A stretch of 64,000 bases of DNA from Stieleria neptunia (lineage in GTDB: Bacteria > Planctomycetota > Planctomycetia > Pirellulales > Pirellulaceae): positions 9,792,938 to 9,856,937 of the forward strand of contig NZ_CP037423.1 of NCBI RefSeq assembly GCF_007754155.1. The letters are read 5' to 3'. A program made the position numbers and the translations under genes. Under the pieces are notes generated by a model. It searched no databases. It had not been told where the DNA came from and was given only the letters and a program-made list of their open reading frames with translations. Of this stretch, positions 29,348 through 37,512 are shown one piece after another (the first letter of the stretch is position 1; each line of letters begins with the position of its first letter).

Positions 29348-30115
29348 GAGAAGGATTGCGACGCTGAATTCTAGGCCTGGGCACTCACCACGTGCAGCCG
29401 GTCAATTGTCGCACGCCGCCGCCGGACGGCTCGCGCCGTTCCGCTCACATCATCCGTTATTTGTGAGCGGCAGGGCGCAAGCCCAATACCGCTCAATCGA
29501 GAAGCGAAAATGAAACACCATGGCTCCCCTCTCCCCCGATTCCTGACGAGCCTAAGCGAGTCAGGAATGGGGGAGAGGGGCTGGGGGTGAGGGGGATTTA
29601 TTCTGTGCGCCATTGCTGGATGACGGCAACGTTACGTTCTCGAACCCCGGTTGGATCTGGCGATATGTCGTACTCTGGAATGCGAACTACATCAAATCGA
29701 CTCAGCAGAAATCGACGGTGCATCGCCCATCGGCTACGCACTTCGAAACTATCCTCCGGTGCAACCACGATCACGCGGCATCAGCTAAACCGAGTTTTCA
29801 AATTCAGTCGATCGGCCGCGCTGATCACGAGCAAACTCGGTGGCGTTGTGATTTCATCGTCTTTCGTCGTGCGGATCCCCCCTCACCCCCTGCCCCTCTC
29901 CCCCAAACAAGCCTCTGCTCGTCGCAACGTTTTCGCGTTCTAAAATCACTTGACGCGCATGATCGATCCGAATCGACCACGAGGCTTGTTTGGGGGAGAG
30001 GGGAGCCATTTTTTGGTAAGTCGCTTCTCGATTTAGCGGCAAGGCGCAAGCCCTCCGGTCCGTCAACGCGTTTCCCAACGCTGCCACCGGACGGCTCGCG
30101 CCGCATGACCTCCAG
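29348..30115. repeat. Intergenic region with long inverted repeats
   Basis: About 770 bases without a supported gene. Three inverted repeats are visible: GCGGCAGGGCGCAAGC-type segments with GGACGGCTCGCGCC (about 29430-29490 and 30035-30105); CCCCTCTCCCCCGATTCCTGAC facing TCAGGAATGGGGGAGAGGGG (29524-29581); and CCTCTCCCCCAAACAAGCCTC facing GAGGCTTGTTTGGGGGAGAGG (about 29893-30002). The last two share the CCTCTCCCCC arm, so they are one family in which only the inner part differs. Confidence 0.6.
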
Positions 30116-31156
30116 TCACTCTTGCCCCGGCAGACCCGTGACCGGCATGACGGTCGGAACCGGATCGCCCAGGTCGTGCAGCGCCTGCTCGACGGCTTCG
30201 TGTTGGACGAGCGACTTGATGAATCGTTCGCGCGTCGTGTTCTTTGCGGTCGTCCCGAGCAATTCGATGTCCCACTGGACGGTCATCCAATCGTCGGCCT
30301 GGGTCACGTGCACCTTGGATTCCATTCCTTCGTTTTGCAGGATCGCTTTCCGAATCGCCGTTGCCATCGCATCCAGTTTTGCTTGCCTGGACGCACTGAC
30401 GACGAACTGGCCCGTGCTGACCGGTTCTCGCGTCGTGTCGGGAACCTCCGAGATCGCGTCGAGACGCTTGAACGTCATCACGCCGTTGTCGAACACCATT
30501 CCAAACAAATCCGAAGGCACCGAGCTACAGGCCAATTGCTGGCCGCCGCACATCTCGGTCGGACACGGACTAAATGGCAAGAACCCGACGTACCGCCAAC
30601 CGTACAGACGCTTCTTGCCGCAGGCATCTTTGCTGATCACCGATTCGTAGTACCCGATCGGCACATTGGTCGCCGCGACGACAAACTTCTGCGTGCTGCC
30701 GGGGACGCTGCCGCCGGAGCCCTTGGCCGTGGGCAGGAACCCGGTTCCCGCCTTGGCCAAGTCGGCGATCGCTTGGACGCTTTCGTCAAACTGAGAATCA
30801 AGCTCTTGGTTCAGCGATGTCAGATTCCAACCATCGGTCAAGCCGACCGAGACGTTGGCCGTTCCCAGTCCGGGTCGCACGTCGATCGAATATTCTTCGG
30901 AAAAGTCCGGCAGGTATTCCAGCGAGATGGCCACGAACTCATCGCTCGGCGTCGTGGTCGATACCCTGCCTTCGGTCACCACACTGCCGCCCGGTTCAAT
31001 CCGCAGGTACGGCTTGGGGCGGTAGTACCTGATTCCGGTGTCGTCAGGCCCGGGCGCCGCTCGGATTCGGACGCGCGGGGTGCAGCCCAAACTTCCTGCT
31101 GTCGCCGCCAGCAAGCCGACCGCCAACAACACGGCGGGCAAAGAATTGTGACGCAT
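30116..31156 (-). CDS. Lipoprotein of unknown function
   Basis: A 346-residue protein with signal MRHNSLPAVLLAVGLLAATA ending in the lipobox SLGC. After the lipid anchor the sequence contains RYYRPKPYLRIEPG and a domain with several cysteines (KDACGKKRLYGWRYVGF, CPTEMCGGQQLAC). No recognised family. Start taken at 31156 because it gives a clean lipoprotein signal; an upstream ATG at 31183 is in frame but adds a non-hydrophobic stretch. Confidence 0.7.
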   Translation of the reverse strand: MRHNSLPAVLLAVGLLAATAGSLGCTPRVRIRAAPGPDDTGIRYYRPKPYLRIEPGGSVVTEGRVSTTTPSDEFVAISLEYLPDFSEEYSIDVRPGLGTANVSVGLTDGWNLTSLNQELDSQFDESVQAIADLAKAGTGFLPTAKGSGGSVPGSTQKFVVAATNVPIGYYESVISKDACGKKRLYGWRYVGFLPFSPCPTEMCGGQQLACSSVPSDLFGMVFDNGVMTFKRLDAISEVPDTTREPVSTGQFVVSASRQAKLDAMATAIRKAILQNEGMESKVHVTQADDWMTVQWDIELLGTTAKNTTRERFIKSLVQHEAVEQALHDLGDPVPTVMPVTGLPGQE

Positions 31157-31279
31157 TTCTGTCTCCCATCCTTGGTACGACAAAGTAAGTTCCCACGGGG
31201 GGTGTATCGGGACTGGGGGTCCCGCGGTTCACCCGCGGCCTGCGATCACCCTGTCAGAGCGGTTGATGGGATTGGACGG

Positions 31280-32254
31280 ATGATGCCAGCGGTAACGATC
31301 AAGCGATACGACGAACTCACACAGGATCAGTGGCGACGAGTGGTCGCGACCGCAAAACGTCACGTCAAAGCGATCACGGGTCAGTCCAGCGAAATCGGTA
31401 TCGGCCGAAAATACACCGGCGGCAAACCCTTCGGATGGCAGCTTGCCATTCGCGTCTATCTGCCCCGCAAACGTCGACGCGTGGCGAAAGCGAGACGGAT
31501 TCCTCCGCACTTTCAAATCCGATTAAAACGCAGCGACGGCAAATTCGACTTGCTGGTGATTCGATCGGACGTCGAGTCGCTTGCCGACTATGTACCGACC
31601 GGCGGAAGCGTCAAACTCGGAACTCATGACGCGGCCGGCGGATTCCTGCTGCGCTGGAATGGGTTCGATGGCCAAACCGAATGGGGATTCGCCACCGTCG
31701 GCCATCTGTTCGATGACACGTCCTTACGAGTCGGCTCGATCCGCGTCAATTCAACGACCCGGTTTCAATGCCGACGCTTCAAAGCGGCTGCCAAACGCGA
31801 GCACATTGATCTGGCCGTGATGGTGATCGTCGGCGAACAACAGCAGATCGAAGCGAAACTGAAACGTTGCAACTTGATCCAGACCAACAACCCGCCGGCG
31901 GTCGATCTGATGAGTATTCGCCAAGTCCACCGCGCGGCCATGCAACATCGTCGCGGCCGAACGCTGCCACCGGGCGAATCACAGGCCTTTACCGGTGAAG
32001 AGGTTTTTCCGGACGGCTTTCGATTGGGATCGCGAATCCTGGATGATTGCATTCGTGTCGGACGCTCCGCCGACGACACGTTCCGACAAGGCACTTCGGG
32101 ATCGGCATGGCGGTTCGGCGATCAAGCGGCCTGCATGCAAGTCGGCGGCAAAGTGACAGAGTTCCGCGAAGGCATCGGCCAGCCCTTTGATCGTTTCCTG
32201 AACTGGATTCGATCTGCGATCGATGAATCGGCGAAGGTCGTCGCGGTTTGGTGA
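31280..32254 (+). CDS. Trypsin-like serine peptidase domain protein
   Basis: A 324-residue protein. In the second half the elements of a chymotrypsin-fold triad can be seen in the right order: His in WGFATVGHLFDD (near 143), Asp in REHIDLAVMVI (near 180) and Ser in RQGTSGSAWRFGD (near 283), a GxSGS motif. No signal peptide or membrane helix is visible, so it may act in the cytoplasm, unlike most HtrA-type peptidases, and no PDZ domain follows. The first half is basic (YLPRKRRRVAKARR). The family call is inference from motif order. Confidence 0.6.
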   Translation: MMPAVTIKRYDELTQDQWRRVVATAKRHVKAITGQSSEIGIGRKYTGGKPFGWQLAIRVYLPRKRRRVAKARRIPPHFQIRLKRSDGKFDLLVIRSDVESLADYVPTGGSVKLGTHDAAGGFLLRWNGFDGQTEWGFATVGHLFDDTSLRVGSIRVNSTTRFQCRRFKAAAKREHIDLAVMVIVGEQQQIEAKLKRCNLIQTNNPPAVDLMSIRQVHRAAMQHRRGRTLPPGESQAFTGEEVFPDGFRLGSRILDDCIRVGRSADDTFRQGTSGSAWRFGDQAACMQVGGKVTEFREGIGQPFDRFLNWIRSAIDESAKVVAVW

Positions 32255-32257
32255 CAG

Positions 32258-32323
32258 CGATGTGGGATAGGCTTCCAGCCTGTCGAGATAGCCAATGACA
32301 GGCTGGAAGCCTATCCCACGCGG
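32258..32323. repeat. REP-like hairpin at convergent gene ends
   Basis: GTGGGATAGGCTTCCAGCCTGTC is followed after a few bases by its inverted copy GACAGGCTGGAAGCCTATCCCAC, a near-perfect stem of about 23 base pairs. The same sequence family as the hairpin at 15352-15432. Confidence 0.8.
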
Positions 32324-32331
32324 GCGACAGC

Positions 32332-33426
32332 TCAGCGCAGCCAGGTCTTGAGGTTTCGCGACACAAATTCGTCGTCGATCAAATGCGGATAGGCATCGCA
32401 CACACGATCGATCTCGTCGCGTTGGCCCGGCGAGAGTTTTTCTTTTGGATCCAGACACCGTGGGCTGGACAACAGCCCCTGGCGATACAACACCTCTTGG
32501 ATGCCGGCGATACAGCCCGCGAATCCGTTGGCCGCGTCGAACAGTGCGGCGTTGCAATCGGTGACTTGCGTCGCGAGGGTCAACAATCCGCGTTGCATTT
32601 GATCGGACCCTCGGGCGCTTTTGCACGTCTGCAACAATTCAACCGCCTTTTGGGTCCAGCACGCCCAGTGGCCGAGCAAGCCGCCGACGATCTGAATTCG
32701 TTTCACGTAGTCGTTGATTCGGATTTCATAGTCGGTCAGCAGATCCAGAACGATCGCGTCGTCGTTGCCGGTGTACAGCGTGACGTCGTTTCCGCGTCGG
32801 GCCTCGGCGACCGCGCGAACCACATCCAGCGTCTTGTAGCGATCGAAAGGCGAAATCTTGATCCCGATCAAGTTCTTGATGCCGGCCAAGCGTCTCCAAA
32901 AGTCGACCGACAGAACGCGTCCGCCGACGGCGGGTTGCAGGTAAAACCCAAAAATCGGAATCTGCTCGGCGACCGCCTGACAATGCCGAATCAACTGGTC
33001 GTCGCTGGCATCCGGCAGAGCGGCCAGCGACAACAATCCGATGTGATAGCCAAGATCTCGAGCAAGCCGGGCTTCACCGATCGCCTGATCCGTCGGTCCG
33101 CAGATCCCCGCGATCAAAACGGTCTGTCGGCCGCCGGCGGTATCCAACTCACGAGCCGTTCCCGCGGCAAGCTCCAGCACGGGGCGAAGCAGATCGAGCT
33201 GGGGCTCGCGGATTTGGAACTGTGTGGTGTGAACACCGACCGCCAGACCGCCGGCACCGGCCGCGTGGTAGTAACGCGTCAGGGCGCGTTGGCTGCGGCG
33301 GTCAAAATTTCCCTCGGCATCGAGCGCCAGGGGATGTGCCGGGATCACGATGCCGCTGCGCATCGATTGCGTCACCCAGTCAGGCGGCATCGGCGCGTCG
33401 TTACCGGTTGCTTCAGAAGGCTCCAT
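32332..33426 (-). CDS. DapA/NanA-like aldolase family protein
   Basis: A 364-residue TIM-barrel protein of the dihydrodipicolinate synthase / N-acetylneuraminate lyase superfamily. The Schiff-base lysine is probably that of IGIKISPFDRY, preceded by the tyrosine in FGFYLQPAVGG. The usual GGTTGE N-terminal motif is replaced by AAGAGGLAVGVHTTQF, so it is not a standard lysine-pathway DapA; carbohydrate or keto-acid aldolase activity is more likely. It overlaps the end of the upstream epimerase gene by 14 bases, so the two act as an operon. Confidence 0.78.
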   Translation of the reverse strand: MEPSEATGNDAPMPPDWVTQSMRSGIVIPAHPLALDAEGNFDRRSQRALTRYYHAAGAGGLAVGVHTTQFQIREPQLDLLRPVLELAAGTARELDTAGGRQTVLIAGICGPTDQAIGEARLARDLGYHIGLLSLAALPDASDDQLIRHCQAVAEQIPIFGFYLQPAVGGRVLSVDFWRRLAGIKNLIGIKISPFDRYKTLDVVRAVAEARRGNDVTLYTGNDDAIVLDLLTDYEIRINDYVKRIQIVGGLLGHWACWTQKAVELLQTCKSARGSDQMQRGLLTLATQVTDCNAALFDAANGFAGCIAGIQEVLYRQGLLSSPRCLDPKEKLSPGQRDEIDRVCDAYPHLIDDEFVSRNLKTWLR

Positions 33427-34459
33427 CGCGAACCTCAAAATGCGTCGGCTTGCCCAACAACGGAGCGTCCTGGCTGACCCAGTGGGCGGTCCAGCGAATC
33501 ACCTGGTCCATCGGAGTCGCCGGCGCGCCCAGCAATTCGGCGCACCGGGATGCGTTGCTCAGCAGTGCGGTCTCGGATTCCTGACCGCTGAACCGGACGC
33601 TGCGGTCCATCAGCTGTCCGAACGTCTGGGCGACTTCGCGAACGGCAAAGGTTTCCAGACTGGTCAAGTTGATCGGTCGGGGCGGCGAATCGGCCAGCGG
33701 TAGGGCGCGAAGGATCAAGTCGTTCGCGTCGCCTTGCCAGATGCAATTGAAGTAGCCTTGCGTCAGGTCAATCGTCTCTCCACGAAAAACTTTCACCGCC
33801 AAATCCGTCAGCACCCCGTAGCGCAGGTCGGTCGCGTAGTTCAATCGGATCATGGCGACCGGAGTGCCATCGACGCGGGAGAAATGATCGAAGATGCGTT
33901 CGCGGCCGACCGCCGCATAGGCATACTCGCCGACCGGTGCCAAGGGATCGGATTCGATCGAGCCGCGCTGATCTGTCGGGGTAAACGGATAGACGTTTCC
34001 GGTCGAGAGCGCGACAAAGTTGGACTTCGGGTAACGCCGCATCGCACAGGCCGGCGCGATCGTGTTGACGGCCCAGGTGTGCGATGGGTTTTGCCGAGTG
34101 CCAAACTTCGATCCGACCAAGTAGACGACCGTGTCGGCGTCGGGCAATTCGTCCAACGCGTCTTGCGACAGCAGGTCGGCGGCCACGGTCTTGACTCCCC
34201 GACGATCCAGCCAGTCGCGGGCCACGGGATCGGAGAATCGGCTGACCGCAACAACCCGGGCAGCGGCCCCGGCTTGATCGATCGCGCGCTGGGCACGTGC
34301 GGCCAGGGTCGGCCCCATCTTGCCGCCGGCCCCCAAGATCACGAGGTTTCCCGACAGCGTTGCGGCCAACTCGATCAATTTCGCCGACGGCGTGATCAAC
34401 AGCTCCTCGAGTTGAGCTTCGTCTTCGATGACTTCGGGAAGACCGTGGGGCGAATTCAT
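33413..34459 (-). CDS. NAD-dependent epimerase/dehydratase family protein
   Basis: A 348-residue short-chain dehydrogenase of the extended type. The cofactor loop appears as LVILGAGGKMGPTLA, a GxGGxxG form; DTVVYLVGSKF, NTIAPACAMRRYP, FVALSTGNVYPF and the YxxxK position replaced by YAYAAVGRERIF follow in order. The missing Lys of the YxxxK motif may mean altered catalysis. It is followed, with an overlap, by the DapA-like gene, suggesting a shared sugar- or keto-acid pathway. Confidence 0.75.
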   Translation of the reverse strand: MNSPHGLPEVIEDEAQLEELLITPSAKLIELAATLSGNLVILGAGGKMGPTLAARAQRAIDQAGAAARVVAVSRFSDPVARDWLDRRGVKTVAADLLSQDALDELPDADTVVYLVGSKFGTRQNPSHTWAVNTIAPACAMRRYPKSNFVALSTGNVYPFTPTDQRGSIESDPLAPVGEYAYAAVGRERIFDHFSRVDGTPVAMIRLNYATDLRYGVLTDLAVKVFRGETIDLTQGYFNCIWQGDANDLILRALPLADSPPRPINLTSLETFAVREVAQTFGQLMDRSVRFSGQESETALLSNASRCAELLGAPATPMDQVIRWTAHWVSQDAPLLGKPTHFEVRDGAF

Positions 34460-34521
34460 GGGCGGTGAAATGGTGGGGCGGGTTAGGAACTCACAAGCGC
34501 GGGCATCGGCATCAAGTTAAG

Positions 34522-34553
34522 AAGTCACCCTCCCGTGTGCGGGAGGGTGACTT
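34522..34553. terminator. Perfect 13-bp hairpin between genes
   Basis: AAGTCACCCTCCC pairs with GGGAGGGTGACTT around a six-base loop. It lies between the end of the kinase gene and the start of the epimerase gene, both on the minus strand. No clear T run follows on the minus strand, so it may be a REP-type element related to the palindrome near 8768 rather than a strong terminator. Confidence 0.55.
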
Positions 34554-34629
34554 GGACTCTTGCGACTTGTGTAAACACCAATGCTACCAGGGACGTTGAA
34601 CCAGGACGAGTTCCGCTTCTCCCGAAGCT

Positions 34630-35643
34630 CTACGAACCGGACTGTGAAACCACGACCAGACCGATGATGATCGCTGCGATCACCGCGATGGCGAGTGCCA
34701 ACCGCGGCCCGCTGACGGTGTTGGACATCGGATCCAGCCGCGCTCGAATGCGTCGCACCAGCTCGTTGTGCCCGGCCTCAAACACGGGATTGTCCGGATC
34801 CCCGGCCTTCTCGCCCGAGTTGTAGCTACGTGCCGCCTCCATCATCATCGCCTGGACCTGACGGGCATTAAACGGGCGGTCGTCGGGCGACTTGGCCAAT
34901 AGCTGTCCGATCACCTTGTCGATCGCTTCGGGGCAATCCACGAAGTCACGCACCGAAGGCGGCTTGCTCTTGAGATGCAGATCAAACAGCTTCGCGTAAT
35001 CATCACTGAGAAAGACTTTGCGGCCGGTCAACATCTCGAACATACAGCAGCCGAGCGCGTAAAGGTCGGCCTTTCCCGAAACCGATTGCTCGCCCCGGAT
35101 TTGTTCGGGCGCCATGTAGGCATGCGTCCCGACCGTGATGCCGGCGGACGTCAAGTCGCCGGCGGTCAGATCACGTGCGATCCCGAAATCCCCCAGCTTG
35201 ACTTCGCCTTCGGGGGTCAAGAACAGATTGCTCGGCTTCAAGTCGCGATGGACGATGCCGATGTTGTGGGAACACTGCAACGCGCTGCAGATTTGACGGG
35301 TGATCTCGACGACCACGGTCCAGGGAAGCGGTCCGCCGAACGTCAGCAGGTCCGCAACCGTCCCGCCCGAGACCACTTCCATGGCATAAAATAGCCCTTG
35401 GTCTTCGTCGACACGGCCTCCGCCGAAGTACTGGACGATGCTCGGGTGCCGCAGCTTCTCCAGAATCATCATCTCGCGTTTGAAGCGAGCGCGAATCAGA
35501 GTGTTTTGGCTGACTTTGGGATGGAGTATCTTCAGCGCGACACTGCGCCCGGTCTCCTTTTCCGTCGCACGGTAGATCGTGCCGACGGTTCCAACACCCA
35601 GGATTTCCCCCAGCTCGTATTCGGAGAGCCGGCTGGAAGGCAT
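34630..35643 (-). CDS. Membrane-anchored Ser/Thr protein kinase
   Basis: A 337-residue Hanks-type kinase. It shows the glycine loop LGEILGVGTVGTIY, the Lys in SVALKIL, the catalytic loop HRDLKPSNLF, DFGIARD and the APEQI of the activation segment. One transmembrane helix lies at the C-terminus (ALAIAVIAAIIIGLVVV), leaving almost no extracytoplasmic part, so no sensor domain is present. The ATG overlaps the rplU stop by one base, which couples its translation to ribosomal protein synthesis. Confidence 0.92.
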   Translation of the reverse strand: MPSSRLSEYELGEILGVGTVGTIYRATEKETGRSVALKILHPKVSQNTLIRARFKREMMILEKLRHPSIVQYFGGGRVDEDQGLFYAMEVVSGGTVADLLTFGGPLPWTVVVEITRQICSALQCSHNIGIVHRDLKPSNLFLTPEGEVKLGDFGIARDLTAGDLTSAGITVGTHAYMAPEQIRGEQSVSGKADLYALGCCMFEMLTGRKVFLSDDYAKLFDLHLKSKPPSVRDFVDCPEAIDKVIGQLLAKSPDDRPFNARQVQAMMMEAARSYNSGEKAGDPDNPVFEAGHNELVRRIRARLDPMSNTVSGPRLALAIAVIAAIIIGLVVVSQSGS

Positions 35644-35957
35644 CAGACGCCCGCGATGTCCGTGATCTTGACACGCGTGAACAGCTGACGGTGGCCGATG
35701 CGGCTCTTGCTGTGCTTACGCCGTCGAAACTTCTGCACGTAGATCTTCTTGCCTTGTTTCGGCCCCATCACCGAAGCGGTCACCGTGGCGCCGTCGACGG
35801 TCGGAGATCCGAGCTTCAAACCCGATTCACCTTGAACCGCAAGCACTTTCTCAAACGTCAAACTTTCACCAGCCGGCGTTTCACGGTAGTCCAGATCGAC
35901 TTCCATTCCGGGCTCAACACGGTACTGACGTCCACCGTCAACAATAATGGCGTACAT
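35643..35957 (-). CDS. rplU: Ribosomal protein bL21
   Basis: A 104-residue 50S subunit protein binding 23S rRNA. The start MYAIIVDGGRQYRV and the C-terminal KKIYVQKFRRRKHSKSRIG followed by HRQLFTRVKI are diagnostic. In most bacteria rplU is followed by rpmA (bL27); here a Ser/Thr kinase gene follows with a one-base overlap instead. The first methionine at 35957 is preferred to an extension of seven codons. Confidence 0.95.
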   Translation of the reverse strand: MYAIIVDGGRQYRVEPGMEVDLDYRETPAGESLTFEKVLAVQGESGLKLGSPTVDGATVTASVMGPKQGKKIYVQKFRRRKHSKSRIGHRQLFTRVKITDIAGV

Positions 35958-36096
35958 TTCTTGGTCTAACTTCGTCAAAATTCAATGGGTTATGCGAATT
36001 CGGGCCCCAGAGTGTATCGACCGGCATCGGCAGCGTATAGGGCTAAAAACACCAGCCCCACCAGTCTGTTCGCCCCGCCCCGCCGGATCGTTCCGA

Positions 36097-37512
36097 TCAT
36101 GCCAGCACCCCCTCCAAAACGCGGGCCCTCTCCACCCCCGTCAGTTTCATGTCCAACCCCTGAAACGGGTAACTGAAACGCTGGTGGCGGATCCCCAACA
36201 AATGCAGCATCGTGGCGTGTAAATCCCGCACGTGGGCGACATTTTCGGTCGCGTGGTACCCCAGTTCGTCGGTCGCCCCGTAGCTGATGCCCGGCTTGAC
36301 GCCCCCGCCGGCCATCCACATCGAAAACCCCTTGATGTGGTGATCCCGCCCCGGTCCGCCCTTGCCCTGGTACATCGGCGTTCGGCCGAACTCGCCGCCC
36401 CAAATCACCAGCGTCTCGTCCAGCATCCCCCGCTGTTTCAAATCCTGAATCAGCGCCCACGTCGGCTGGTCGGTCAACTTGCAGCACACGTTCATGTAGC
36501 GCTGCAGATCGCCGTGGTGGTCCCAACCGCGATGGTAAAGCTGAATGAAACGCACCCCACGCTCGGCCAGCCGCCGCGCGAGCAGACAATTGCTGGCGAA
36601 GGATCCGTCGCCCGGCGTCGCGCCATACATGTCCAAAATCCGCTGCGGCTCGTCGGACATGTCCACCAGATCCGGGACCGACGTTTGCATTTGAAACGCG
36701 ATCTCATAGGTCGAAAGACGCGTCTGGATCTCCGGGTCCGCATGGCGGGCAAAGCGATGCCGGTTGATCGCAGCGATCGCGTCGACGACCGCACGCTGGC
36801 CGACCTTGCCGACCCCCGCAGGCGGCTGGACGTAGTGCACGGGGACGCCGGTGCTGTTGAATTCGACACCCTGGTAGCGACTGGGCAGAAACCCGGACGA
36901 CCACTGACGCGAGGCAATCGGTTGCGGATTGCGGCCGCCGACGCTGGTCATGACGACAAACCCCGGCAAGTCATCGCACTCGCTGCCCAGCCCATAGGTG
37001 ACCCAAGATCCCATCGACGGACGCCCACTGATCGCGGTGCCCGTGTTCATGAAGGTGTGCGCGGGGTCATGGTTGATCTGCTCGGTGACCATCGACTTGA
37101 GGATGCACAAGTCGTCCGCCATCTTCTGATGGTAGGGCAGAAAGTCGCTGATCGTTTGCCCGCTCTCGCCGCAGCGGCGAAACGTGGTCAGCGGGCCTTG
37201 CACTTTCAACGGCTTGCCGGCGAGTTGAGCGATCGGTTGCCCGTCGGTGAACGACGCGGGCATCGGCTGGTCGTGCAGCCGCGCCAGCTCCGGTTTCTCA
37301 TCAAAGGTCTCCAAGTGCGACGGCCCGCCGGCCATACACAAAAAGATCACGCGTTTGATTCGCGGCGGAAAGTGCGGTAATCCCTCAACGCCCGGCGGCA
37401 ATCCCGTCGCAAGATCTGCCGACGCATCGCGAGCCAGCAAGTTCGCAAACGACGCCGCCCCCAAAGACAGGCCGCTTTTGGCGAGGAACGTTCTTCGTTT
37501 CAGTTCGTTCAT
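36097..37512 (-). CDS. DUF1501 protein with Tat-type signal
   Basis: A 471-residue exported protein of the DUF1501 family, alkaline-phosphatase/sulfatase-like in fold and expanded in planctomycetes. It begins [20 protein letters not shown], a twin-arginine signal. Family features are KRVIFLCMAGGPSHLETFD, LVIWGGEFGRTP and GRDHHIKGFSMWMAGGG. The start overlaps the stop of the upstream DUF1549/DUF1553 gene by one base (TAATG), the usual pairing in this phylum. Confidence 0.92.
   Translation of the reverse strand: MNELKRRTFLAKSGLSLGAASFANLLARDASADLATGLPPGVEGLPHFPPRIKRVIFLCMAGGPSHLETFDEKPELARLHDQPMPASFTDGQPIAQLAGKPLKVQGPLTTFRRCGESGQTISDFLPYHQKMADDLCILKSMVTEQINHDPAHTFMNTGTAISGRPSMGSWVTYGLGSECDDLPGFVVMTSVGGRNPQPIASRQWSSGFLPSRYQGVEFNSTGVPVHYVQPPAGVGKVGQRAVVDAIAAINRHRFARHADPEIQTRLSTYEIAFQMQTSVPDLVDMSDEPQRILDMYGATPGDGSFASNCLLARRLAERGVRFIQLYHRGWDHHGDLQRYMNVCCKLTDQPTWALIQDLKQRGMLDETLVIWGGEFGRTPMYQGKGGPGRDHHIKGFSMWMAGGGVKPGISYGATDELGYHATENVAHVRDLHATMLHLLGIRHQRFSYPFQGLDMKLTGVERARVLEGVLA

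Noticed and set aside
30122..31279. Long N-terminal extension of the trypsin-like gene
   Set aside because: The stretch is antisense to a lipoprotein gene with a clear signal and lipobox.
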